Of a DNA stretch of 64,000 bases, positions 20,755 through 29,036 are shown in pieces. The notes beneath the pieces are model-generated. The model saw only the letters and a program-made list of their open reading frames with translations. It was not told where the DNA came from and searched no databases. This DNA is from Haliangium sp963772315. GTDB taxonomy: Bacteria; Myxococcota_A; Polyangia; Haliangiales; Haliangiaceae. Positions within the stretch are counted from its first letter, which is position 1. Every line of letters begins with the position of its first letter. A program made the position numbers and the translations under genes. The stretch covers positions 62,001 through 126,000 of the forward strand of contig CAVYWJ010000002.1 in assembly GCA_963772315.1 (NCBI GenBank). Reading direction: 5' to 3'.

Positions 20755-22092
20755 GTGAGCACGCCATCGAGTCCCACCGCCAACGACGAGCTCGCCCGGA
20801 AGGCGCGTGAGCTGCTCCCCATCCTGCGCCGACAAGCGCGGCGTCCTTTCATCGTCGAGCTCGCTGGTACCCCCAAGGCCGGGAAGACCACGGCGCTCCA
20901 CGTCCTCCACCGGTTCCTCAAGGAATGTGGGTATCACGTCCACGAGATGCGCGAGCGCGCGGCCGATTGCCCGGTCGCGATGAAGGGGCACTTCTTCTTC
21001 AACACGTGGACCACGACCACCATGCTCGCGTCCATGATCGAGAGCCTGGAGAGCGAAGCGGACGTCGTGCTGCTCGATCGCGGGGTGTTCGACGCGCTGG
21101 TGTGGCTGGAGTTCCAGAACCGCGATCATCAGCTGAGCCAGGAGGAGAACGAGGTCTTCCGCAAGTTCGTGCTGCTCGACCGCTGGCGCACGCTCACCGA
21201 CCTGACGTGCGTGTTCACGGTCGCGCCCGAGAGGGCGCTGGAGCGCGAGAACAAGGATCTGTTGATCCAGCGCACCGGCAGCATCATGGGCACGAGGTTC
21301 CTGGAGCGCTACAACCAGGTGCTGCGCGACGTCCAGGATTCGGTGCGAGACAAATTCAAGTTTGTCGACATCGATACCACCCAGCACGACTCACCCCGAG
21401 TTACCACGCAGGCGGTCGCGGCGGCGCTGCTCGAGCACATGAGCGCCTCGGTCGATCCCGAGATCGCAGTCGTGCCCAGGCCGGTCGTAGAACAGGTGTT
21501 TGGCGACCACGGCATTCGAGAGCTCCCCGAGGCAATGAAGCAGATCGAGCAGGCCGTGGTATTCCAGCGACGCTCGGAGCAGAACGACGCATTCGTCGGG
21601 CTCGTCAGCGCAGGGATGCTCCGTCACGATGGCAAGATGCTCCTGCTCCGCCGTGCCGAGAAGCATGACGAGAAGCGGTTGACGTTCGGCCCTGACGTGC
21701 TCTGGAAGGGGTGCCACATCGAACGCACTACCGCGGACGCCTCGAACCTGCTGCGCACGGCCGCCACGGCCCTCAAGGCCCGGCTCAAGGAGGACTTCCA
21801 CCTGGCAGGGCTCGAGTCGGAGCCGATTCCTCGCTTCCTGGTGTGGAATCGCAAAGAACAGCGGGACGCTCGCCACCTCGGTGTCTTCTTCGACCAGGAG
21901 ATCCCCAGCGAGGAGGTCGCGAAATCACTCGCCAGCAAGGTCTTCAAGCGAGAGCGAAATCGCACCAAGCTGGGCGGCAACCAGTTCCTCTCGCCCGCGG
22001 AGCTCCAGGCGCGCGTGGACAGGAACGATGACATCCGGCTCGAGTCCTGGTCCCAAGAAGTGCTCGGCCATATCATGGCAGCGAGGAGCTAG
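20755..22092 (+). CDS. P-loop NMP-kinase-like protein with C-terminal Nudix-like region
   Basis: 445 residues from GTG 20755 (an ATG two bases earlier is out of frame). A Walker A motif GTPKAGKTT (38-46) and a VVLLDRGVFDAL Walker B-like strand place the first 220 residues among thymidylate-kinase-like or APS-kinase-like P-loop proteins. The C-terminal half (GLVSAGMLRHDGKMLLLRR, then LWKGCHIE) resembles the opening of a Nudix fold but lacks a full Nudix box. The stop is 2 bp before the ATG of a true Nudix gene, so the two are cotranscribed. It could be a nucleotide- or phosphate-transfer enzyme in a conflict system; the substrate is unknown. Confidence 0.8.
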   Translation: MSTPSSPTANDELARKARELLPILRRQARRPFIVELAGTPKAGKTTALHVLHRFLKECGYHVHEMRERAADCPVAMKGHFFFNTWTTTTMLASMIESLESEADVVLLDRGVFDALVWLEFQNRDHQLSQEENEVFRKFVLLDRWRTLTDLTCVFTVAPERALERENKDLLIQRTGSIMGTRFLERYNQVLRDVQDSVRDKFKFVDIDTTQHDSPRVTTQAVAAALLEHMSASVDPEIAVVPRPVVEQVFGDHGIRELPEAMKQIEQAVVFQRRSEQNDAFVGLVSAGMLRHDGKMLLLRRAEKHDEKRLTFGPDVLWKGCHIERTTADASNLLRTAATALKARLKEDFHLAGLESEPIPRFLVWNRKEQRDARHLGVFFDQEIPSEEVAKSLASKVFKRERNRTKLGGNQFLSPAELQARVDRNDDIRLESWSQEVLGHIMAARS

Positions 22093-22094
22093 CG

Positions 22095-22646
22095 ATGCGG
22101 GTTTCAAACGTCGTCTACATCCTCATCCGGCTGTTTACCGGGGACGGCCCGGCGCTGCTCCTGCGTCGCCACGAGAAGTGGGGCGACTGGAGCCTGGTGG
22201 GTGGTCACGTCGAGGAATGGGAGATGGACAACTGGGCGCTCGCCGCCGCGCGCGAGGCGAACGAGGAGCTCGAGCCCCTGGTCAACGCCCAGGACTTCAT
22301 GGTCAAGCCGATCCATGACGAGCCGATCACCTGGGGACCCGAGGCGTCGCGCTCGAATCAGGGGCAGCGAACGATTTATCATATCCAGTACTACACCCTC
22401 GTTTTCCTCCGCGACCCGGTCGTGCTCCTCAGCCAGCTCCCCGCCACCGAATTCCTGCTGGTCCCCGAGCGCGAGGTAAACTCCACCGGGCACGTCTTCG
22501 GCAGCCCCGTGCACCGCGCACGTCGCTTCCTCAGTGGCGGTTTCGAGGCGGCGGATCGGGCGTGGCCCAGAGAGCTGGCCCCCCAAGACTTCCCTGCCGG
22601 CCTGCGGCCTGTCGTCCCGGATTCGGGCGCAGCAACGATGAAATAG
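22095..22646 (+). CDS. Nudix hydrolase
   Basis: 183 residues. GGHVEEWE followed by ALAAAREANEEL is a Nudix box (G-x5-E...RE..EE) with a two-residue insertion before REANEEL. The first strand VVYILIRLF and the LLLRRHEKWGDWSLVGGH lead-in are typical. Nudix enzymes hydrolyse nucleoside diphosphates linked to other groups in the cytosol. It starts 2 bp after the P-loop gene. Its 3' end overlaps the convergent APH-fusion gene by 116 bp, so one of the two C-termini may be mis-called. Confidence 0.85.
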   Translation: MRVSNVVYILIRLFTGDGPALLLRRHEKWGDWSLVGGHVEEWEMDNWALAAAREANEELEPLVNAQDFMVKPIHDEPITWGPEASRSNQGQRTIYHIQYYTLVFLRDPVVLLSQLPATEFLLVPEREVNSTGHVFGSPVHRARRFLSGGFEAADRAWPRELAPQDFPAGLRPVVPDSGAATMK

Positions 22647-24498
22647 CCGCGAGCGCGCAGCGAATGGTGAATTGCTGGAATTCCTGGTTGAGGAGCTCAC
22701 GGCACAGGATGATGGCTGCAATCCCGTAGACGTCGTCGCGCGTGCACCCTCGCTCGACCATCACGGCGACGCTCTCTTCGATCGCTCTGTGGGCGAGATA
22801 CATAGCCTCGTAGCTGACGGCGAAGCGAAGATCGTCAGACCAGCGCTCCTCCAGCTCCGCGAACGGCACGCCCGCGAGGAGATCCCGGAAGAGGCCCACG
22901 ATGGAGCGCTCGTCCCCCACGGCAACGAACCGCGAGGCGACAACGTGGATCCCTAGCATGCACAGGTCGTAGCAAGCAGGCCCCAGCCCGGCACACTCGT
23001 AGTCGATCAAGATCGCAGTGTCCGTGGCGCTGAACAGGATATTGCCGGGGTGCGCGTCGCCGTGCACGACCGCGTGCCTCGAGCAGCGATCGAGCACCTG
23101 GCGCCCGCGCGCATAGAGGTCCAAAGGATTGATCGTCTCGCCGGCGACCACGAGGAGGCCGCAGCTCGCGAGTAACGTCTCGGTATCTTCACGTTCGACC
23201 CTGCAGAACTTGAAGACTCCCTCGGGCCGGAGCTTGTGCGAGAACCGCTGCAGCGCGGCGATGGCCGAGTCGATCGCTGCGATGCCCCCTTCGCTCACAG
23301 GGCGGCGGCCCACGAGCTCGCACGACGCCAGCATGTCCTTCAGCGATCGCGCCTGTCCCAGGCGTGTGTCGTCAATCGGTGCGAACACCAGCGCCCCTAG
23401 CCCATGGCAGAAGAACTCCATCCTCAACGGTATGGCGTGGGCGAACGACCGGAATCGCTGCGCCTCCGCCAGCGCGCCCGGGTACGAGGACACCTTGACC
23501 ACGAAGGCCACCTCGGTCCCATCCACCGAGACGAGACTGACCAGGCCGGACTCGCCGCGGTTGGCGAGAGTGCGCACGTGAAAGCCTGGTTCCTGGGTGT
23601 GGACGGCAGGGTACCTGTCCCGCAGATAGCGAGAGGTCGCGGCCCGCAGGATCCGATCCTGGGCAAGGCGTGGCTGGAAGTCGTAAGAGAACAACCGCTC
23701 GCCGTAGACGAGGTCTTTGAGGGCGCCGGTGAGGGACCGCAGCTCGGCGTCCGTGAGCGCCGCCCGATCTTCGACGGCCAGGCGATTCCTCGGCGGTTGT
23801 GCGAGGTGGAGGCTCATGCACAGCTCGGCGAGCTGCTCCTCCACCGACGTCCATGCGACGCAGCGGACGAGCTTGACCCAGCACAGGTTCGAGAGCTCGA
23901 GGATGCTGCGCAGTCGCTGGCGTGGCGACCGATGCACGGGGTCTTCGGCGGTCCACCAGCTCGCGCCCACGACGAGCCCCACCACCACTTCTCGGTCGAA
24001 CACGTCGCGGAGCGCGTGCAGGGAGCTCTCGCGCAGGTAGTGAATGCCCTCGAGCTTCAGCCGCTCGATCGAGGCTCGGTGCTCGTCCTCGTCCCCCATG
24101 AGCACGACGGTGAGGGACGTGCTGCGCTCGCGGGAGAGCTCCCGCAGGTCGACGCCCTCGGGGCGCTCGGGCAGGAGGTCGGGCGGCCGATCGGGCACCG
24201 GGGCAGGCGGCTCCCCCTGGGTTGGCACCTGACCCCGCAGGGCCATCGCGATCTCGGACGGCCACTCCTGGGAAGCCATCTCACGCACGTCCGACGCAGG
24301 GAAGGACGCGCCGAGATGCCGGGCAATGAGGTTTGCAAACCGTGAGCGTTCGGCGGGGCGCAGCTCCGACACGGCGAGCGCGCGAAGCCCTTCCACGAGC
24401 TCTTCGAGACCGGGCGAGCTCGTTCGCAGGTCTGCGCAGAACCGCTGAAAGTCGCTCCTCGACCGGAGACGCTGCTCGCCACTGGACGTCGCGCCCAC
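22531..24498 (-). CDS. APH-fold kinase with N-terminal receiver-like region
   Basis: 655 residues, GTG start with AGGAGA 5 nt upstream. Residues about 300-640 form an aminoglycoside-phosphotransferase-like kinase: HAVVHGDAHPGNILF is the catalytic loop and AILIDYECAGLGP the metal-binding block. The N-terminal third is not APH; TSLTVVLMGDEDEH through VVGLVVGASWW looks like a degenerate response-regulator receiver lacking the phosphoacceptor pattern. The start lies 7 bp after the stop of the SMC-like ATPase gene, so the two form an operon. Probable small-molecule or protein kinase; substrate unknown. Confidence 0.8.
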   Translation of the reverse strand: MGATSSGEQRLRSRSDFQRFCADLRTSSPGLEELVEGLRALAVSELRPAERSRFANLIARHLGASFPASDVREMASQEWPSEIAMALRGQVPTQGEPPAPVPDRPPDLLPERPEGVDLRELSRERSTSLTVVLMGDEDEHRASIERLKLEGIHYLRESSLHALRDVFDREVVVGLVVGASWWTAEDPVHRSPRQRLRSILELSNLCWVKLVRCVAWTSVEEQLAELCMSLHLAQPPRNRLAVEDRAALTDAELRSLTGALKDLVYGERLFSYDFQPRLAQDRILRAATSRYLRDRYPAVHTQEPGFHVRTLANRGESGLVSLVSVDGTEVAFVVKVSSYPGALAEAQRFRSFAHAIPLRMEFFCHGLGALVFAPIDDTRLGQARSLKDMLASCELVGRRPVSEGGIAAIDSAIAALQRFSHKLRPEGVFKFCRVEREDTETLLASCGLLVVAGETINPLDLYARGRQVLDRCSRHAVVHGDAHPGNILFSATDTAILIDYECAGLGPACYDLCMLGIHVVASRFVAVGDERSIVGLFRDLLAGVPFAELEERWSDDLRFAVSYEAMYLAHRAIEESVAVMVERGCTRDDVYGIAAIILCRELLNQEFQQFTIRCALAAISSLLRPNPGRQAAGRQGSLGGPALWATPDPPPRNRH

Positions 24499-24505
24499 GG
24501 TTCTC

Positions 24506-26411
24506 CTAGCGGTCTAGGATGTCCTTGTAGCGCTCGCGTCGCTCCTGAAAGGCGGCGGCCCCCCCTTCGAGGATGTCGAGGATCGGCTTGCGCATCTCCT
24601 CGATGGTTCCCACGTCGGGAGGCTTGGCCAGGCGAGCGGTCGCCATCGACATCGCGATCACCCGATCGGCGTCGCCGAGGACCGGGATGTTGGCGTTGTG
24701 GGTGACGAATACGAGCTGGCGGGTCTGCTTGAGCTTGCGGATCCTCGTCACCAGCTCGTCGAAGATGAAGCGATTGTCGAGGTCGTCTTCCGGCTGGTCG
24801 AAGACCAGCGGGAACTCGGCGTGCCGCAGGATCAGCGGCAGGAGGGCGGTCGCCATCTGCCCGCGCGATAGCTGCTCGATCGGGCGGACCTCACCGTCCA
24901 CGTTCATCCTGATCTCGAGCTGATCGTCGAACACGATCGTCTCGAGGTCGAGGACCCTCGCCATGCTGTCGAGGAAGTGGTTGGTGATGCGGCTGGCCTG
25001 CGATTCTTCGAGATTCGCGATCTGCGCCAGCCGGGGGGCCTGCTCCTGCTCGACGATGTTGACCAGCTCCGCGGGGGTGAGGAGCTCGGCGATCCGCGTC
25101 GCGATCTCTCGTTGCCGCTTGAGGCGCGTGCCCCCCAGGAAGCTCGAAGAGGGCCTCCGCGTAGGCGCCAGATTGCGCTCCCTGGACGAGAGTGAGCGAG
25201 ATGTCGCCGCCGAGGTCGGCGGTGATCTTCTCGATCTCCCCCAGGCGGAGCTGGAAGATCTCGTCGAGGCAGCCGTCGACCTCTCGCCGTAGCTCCTCCC
25301 GGCGCGCGAGCTGGGCGTCTAGCTGGGTCTGGCGCTGGGCGAGGGCTTCGCTCAGCTGGACCATCTGACGCAGCTGCGCCCGGATCCGGTCCTCCTGCTC
25401 CAGCGAGGCCGAGAGCGCCTCCTGGTCGTGCCGCAGCGCGCGGTACTGCTCGTTGAGCGCCTCGAACGCCGCCTCTACCGCCTGGAGGGATCCTTTGGTC
25501 CGCGTGACCTGCGTGCGCGCGCCTGCGAGCTGCCGCTCGAGCCGGGTCGCGGCGTCGGAGAGCTCGCGAAGGTCTTCGGCCAGCTGCCTTGCCGGTCCGA
25601 TCCCGATGACCTCGAGCGCGTTGCCGAGGTCGACTACCGCCTGGGCGCGAGGAGCCTCGGGGAGGGCGCGCGAGAACAGCTCCGAAAACGCATTCGAGAT
25701 GGCGCGGACCGAGGTGAGCAGCTGTTCGCGCCCCTCGTACTCGGCCCGCTCCTTCTCCAGGCGTGGGTCGAGTTTCGGCCGCTCGCGCTGCACTGCTTCG
25801 AGCTGCGCCTCGAGCTCGGGGAGCTGGGTCAGATTGCGTTTATCCTCCCGGAGGCTCGCCCGTAGTTCGAGTACCTCGCCACCGAGCTGCGCGATCTTCT
25901 CCTGCGCTGACCGCAGCCGCGCCTTGATCTGCCCGATCTCTCGAGCGTGGGGACGATCGACGAGCTGCAGCCGGCGCTGCGAGTTCTCTGCCATCTTCAC
26001 CAGGTCGCCCTGCGAGTAGATCTCGATCGGGATCTCGAGGGATGGGAGAGTATCGAGTACGCCGTCGCGATGGATGCGTGGCCGGCTCGTGCTGATGGAA
26101 CGCTCGAGCCGCAGCTCCGATATTCGCCCGTGCTCGTCGGTCGTCTGGATCGTGCACACCGCGGTCCCGCTCGCGAGCGTCGCTTGAAGCAACCCTGCTG
26201 GACCTTGGACCGGGGACGGCTTGGCGTCCAGATGGACGAGAGCCTCGATCCGCGCCGGATCGAGGTCGTGCAGGAAGCGAAGGGTCTCGACGATTGTGGA
26301 TTTGCAGGTGCCGCGCGCGCCGATGATGCACGTGAGACCCTCGGTCAATGCGATCTTGGCGTTGCGTAGGTAGCCATCGCTGACCTCGAGGGATTTGATC
26401 CACATCTTCAT
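24506..26411 (-). CDS. SMC/RecN-like coiled-coil ATPase; frameshift at a C6 run (25131-25136)
   Basis: About 634 residues once one base is removed from the C6 run at 25131-25136. The upstream frame ends properly only to ALFELPGG, and the other frame then continues TRLKRQREIATRIAELL to the stop. Residues 31-39 are GARGTCKST, a Walker A with Cys where Gly is normal. Long coiled coils (about 170-410) follow, then the signature LSRGQMATALLPLIL and Walker B LVFDQPEDDLDN with VFVTHNANIPVLGDAD. This is the head-coil-head layout of RecF/SbcC/SMC-like ATPases found in many defence loci. First gene of the operon with the APH fusion. Confidence 0.82.
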
Positions 26412-26522
26412 AAGGGAACACCGAACCGGAAAGCGGGCATGGTAGCTGAGCCCCAACAGCCTCGACAAGTCCGTGGGTCGAGCGGCTTGCTTGGCGTTCC
26501 CCGAGCCGGGGACGCGCGGTGC

Positions 26523-26978
26523 TCAGCGAAGCCAGAGTGAGGCCAGAGGGATCACGAGCCCGGGGAACAGTGCCGGTTCGAAGGCGTCATCTTCCCGACG
26601 TTCCGTGGCCAGCTTCCAGCGTGGATGTTCGAGCTCGTACGCCCGGAGCGTGTATTGCTCGGGATCGACGGTCCAGTAGTGGGGCACCCCTCCCCGCGCA
26701 TACGTCTCCATCTTCACCTCGGTGTCGAGCGTCGGTCTGGAAGACAGAACCTCGACGAGCAGATCCGGCGGGCCGTAGTAACCGTCGCGCGCGAGGCCGC
26801 CGAGCCGTTCCTTCGAGACGTACACGACATCCGGTCCCACGCCCGTGCGCTCGTCGAGCACGACCTTCAACCCCGCGGCGAAGATCATCCCGAGATCGAG
26901 TCTCTCCACGTGGGCGTCGAGCAGCGAAGTCAAACGAGTCGTAGCGCGCTGATGCGCTGTGGTGGGAAAGGCCGTCAC
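26523..26978 (-). CDS. Uma2 family (DUF820) endonuclease-like protein, N-terminally short
   Basis: 151 residues from GTG 26978; an in-frame TGA lies just upstream. GPDVVYVS, PPDLLVEVLS and DTEVKMETYARGGVPHYW are the Uma2 core, a PD-(D/E)XK nuclease-like fold with the Asp, Glu and Lys positions present. Members are usually about 180-200 residues and begin with a YELIDGE-type segment that is missing here, so about 40 residues seem lost. The missing part coincides with the start of a repeat tract also seen near 44.28 kb. Function of the family is not established. Confidence 0.75.
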   Translation of the reverse strand: MTAFPTTAHQRATTRLTSLLDAHVERLDLGMIFAAGLKVVLDERTGVGPDVVYVSKERLGGLARDGYYGPPDLLVEVLSSRPTLDTEVKMETYARGGVPHYWTVDPEQYTLRAYELEHPRWKLATERREDDAFEPALFPGLVIPLASLWLR

Positions 26979-27934
26979 GTGCAGGGCTCAGAAGTAGCTC
27001 CCCAGATCGCAGAGAGGGGAGCATGGGCGACTGAAGGCGTCGTTTTGTGACGGCACGGGGGTTTGCTCGCCAGCGCCCGGCGGCGGCGTTCCGTGACGGC
27101 ACGGGGGGTTGCTCGCCAGCGCCCGGCGGCGGCGTTCCGTGACGGCACGGGGGGTTGCTCGCCAGCGCCCGGCGGCGGCTTTCGCTTGCGGGCGTCCCCT
27201 CCGGCGACGTGCTCGCCGCGCGGCCCCGACCCAGCTCCCCTCGCGTCCCCCCGTGAGCCCGCGCCTTCACGGGATGAGCGCCACGCAGCTGCGCGCGCTC
27301 GCCGGCACCTCCCCGCTGCGCCGCCGCCGCCTCGGCCCTCACGTCACCATCACCCGTCCGCGCCCCCCTCCCCCACCCGCCGCGCAGTTCGGCAGCGGCT
27401 GGGCCTGGTTGCACGTCACCATCACTCCGTCCGCGCCCCCTCCCCCACAGCTGGGGAATCACTTCTGGCCAGCAGTACCAGGACATCAGGCCCAAATAGC
27501 TCCCCCACGCCCGACGCGGATGAGGTGCAAGGAGCATCGTCACCGGGCGCGCCAAGGCGGTGGCGCTCGGCGGGGTGGGCACCCGGCCGCGCCCGCAGGT
27601 CGGAGGCCCCGGACCGGGGACGTCGGTTGGCCCGGCGTGATCCTTGGTGACCGGGATTGCCTGTGGCCGGAGGCCGAGGACGGACCGGGGGAACCCGGGG
27701 AACCCCGCCGAGACAGCCGCCGCCGGGCTCTCCCTGTGGGGAGAAACTTCTGGAACCCAGTACTAGCACGCCCGCCATTGCCATAGCGAGCACGCCGCCC
27801 GGCGCAACCAGCGCGGCGACACAGCCGTTCGAGCACCGCCGGGCCCAGTTGTGCGGCAATGATTCCTACAGGTTGCACTCCTTCTGGGATACACAGACGT
27901 CACACGGGTGCAGGTGTCACAGAGGTGACGTATC
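26979..27934. repeat. Gene-poor stretch with 46-bp tandem repeat (27047-27179)
   Basis: Three copies (the last partial) of a 46-bp unit start at 27047, 27093 and 27139, each beginning GTGACGGCACGGGG. The tract opens with CTCCCCAGATCGCA at about 26999, the same words that open the repeat at 44.28 kb. The remainder to 27.9 kb is low-complexity and G+C-rich. Open frames on both strands are Arg/Pro/Ala-rich and overlap each other without ribosome binding sites, so I call none. Confidence 0.6.
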
Positions 27935-28015
27935 ATGGCGGGTGAGATGTTGCTCTCCAGCACGCGCGCCATCTTGCAGGTGCTTCACGTCCGGTCCGAC
28001 GAGGTGGTCGCGTGA
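27935..28015 (+). CDS. Possible 26-codon upstream ORF
   Basis: An ATG at 27935 opens 26 codons (MAGEMLLSSTRAILQ...SDEVVA) whose TGA overlaps the GTG start of the next gene (GTGA at 28012). The overlap suggests translational coupling, but no ribosome binding site or homology supports it. Just upstream ACGTCAC (27896-27902) and GTGACGT form a short inverted repeat in the leader. Confidence 0.2.
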   Translation: MAGEMLLSSTRAILQVLHVRSDEVVA

Positions 28016-28905
28016 GCGGTCGGGACACGATCCATCACCCGCACGACCAGTACTTCAAGACGCTGGCGGGCGGTTATTTCGATCTCGGCGCCGACATCAC
28101 GCGCGAGCGAGCCGTGCACGTGCCGGCGCAGCGCATCGACGTCGCGTTGGAGCCTCGGAGACGGGTGCCGGAGCTCGGCGTGCTGGATCGGCTGTTCGCG
28201 CTCGGGCCCGGCATGTTCGAGTACTTTGCCAGTCCACCCTCGCGCGCGGACGTCAAGCACTGCCTGCGCAAGCGGCTCGGCTACGAGCACGAGCGCTCCC
28301 TGGACGCGCAGCGCTGGCGCGAGCCCACGCCGCCCGAGCCGCGGCTGTGGATCCTCTCGGTCGGGCGGCCGCAGGAGGCGCTGCGAGCCTACGGCGCCGT
28401 GCCCATGCCCGACTGGCCCGCGGGCTTCTGGCAGGCGGCCACGGACGAATACATGCGCTTCGTGCTGCTGCACGACCTGCCCGAGCACCCCGACACGCTG
28501 GCGCTGCGCCTGGCCGGGCGCGGTAGCACGCTCCAGCGCGCCGTGATCGAGCTCTTCCACTTGCCCGAGGAGCACCCGCTGCGGGTCCGCGCGTGGCCCA
28601 TCGTGGTTGCCCACAAGGCTTTCATCATGCAAAACTTGGAAAGGACTGCCGATATGGACCTCTACCAGCAAGCACTACAGGTGTACCGGGAGTACGAGCA
28701 GAGCATCCGGGACGACGAAGCGCAGCGCGTCCGCCAGGAAGAGACGTCGCGGATGCAACACCTCCTGCTCCGCCTGCTGGCGCATCGGTTCGGTGCGCTG
28801 TCCGAAGACGTGCAGGCGCGCGTCCAGGGAGCCGACACGGCCACGCTCGGGCAGTGGGCCGATCGCAGCTTCACCGCCGAGTCCCTCGACGACGTGTTCG
28901 CGTAG
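28012..28905 (+). CDS. DUF4351-type protein, Rpn-like family
   Basis: 297 residues, GTG start with GAGGTGG 5-8 nt upstream. The C-terminus (LLRLLAHRFGALSEDVQ to SLDDVFA) matches the DUF4351 module that also ends the Rpn protein at 49894-50976. The N-terminal two thirds start HPHDQYFKTLAGGYFDLG and carry RIDVALEPRRR, where a PD-(D/E)XK-like nuclease core would be expected, though I cannot place a full catalytic triad. Related proteins are annotated as recombination-promoting nucleases or inactivated transposases. Flanked by tandem repeats on both sides. Confidence 0.7.
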   Translation: MSGRDTIHHPHDQYFKTLAGGYFDLGADITRERAVHVPAQRIDVALEPRRRVPELGVLDRLFALGPGMFEYFASPPSRADVKHCLRKRLGYEHERSLDAQRWREPTPPEPRLWILSVGRPQEALRAYGAVPMPDWPAGFWQAATDEYMRFVLLHDLPEHPDTLALRLAGRGSTLQRAVIELFHLPEEHPLRVRAWPIVVAHKAFIMQNLERTADMDLYQQALQVYREYEQSIRDDEAQRVRQEETSRMQHLLLRLLAHRFGALSEDVQARVQGADTATLGQWADRSFTAESLDDVFA

Positions 28906-28932
28906 CGCCCCCGGTATCTCGGCCGCGTGTCC

Positions 28933-29007
28933 GCCGGCCGCGCGGTCGCCGGCCGCGCGGTCGCCGGCCGCGCGGTCGCCGGCCGCGCGGTCGCCGGCCG
29001 CGCGGTC
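28933..29007. repeat. Five exact 15-bp tandem repeats
   Basis: The unit GCCGGCCGCGCGGTC is repeated five times without change (28933-29007). It lies in the 131 bp between the DUF4351 gene and the convergent outer-membrane barrel gene. Each unit contains the palindrome GCCGGC. Likely a slippage-prone minisatellite; no gene. Confidence 0.9.
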
Positions 29008-29036
29008 GATCGTCCTCTCCGGCGGCCGGGGAGCGC

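Noticed and set aside
26587..27786. Large overlapping frames on both strands between Uma2 and the DUF4351 gene
   Set aside because: They overlap each other, are Arg/Pro/Ala-rich, run through tandem repeats and have no start signals.
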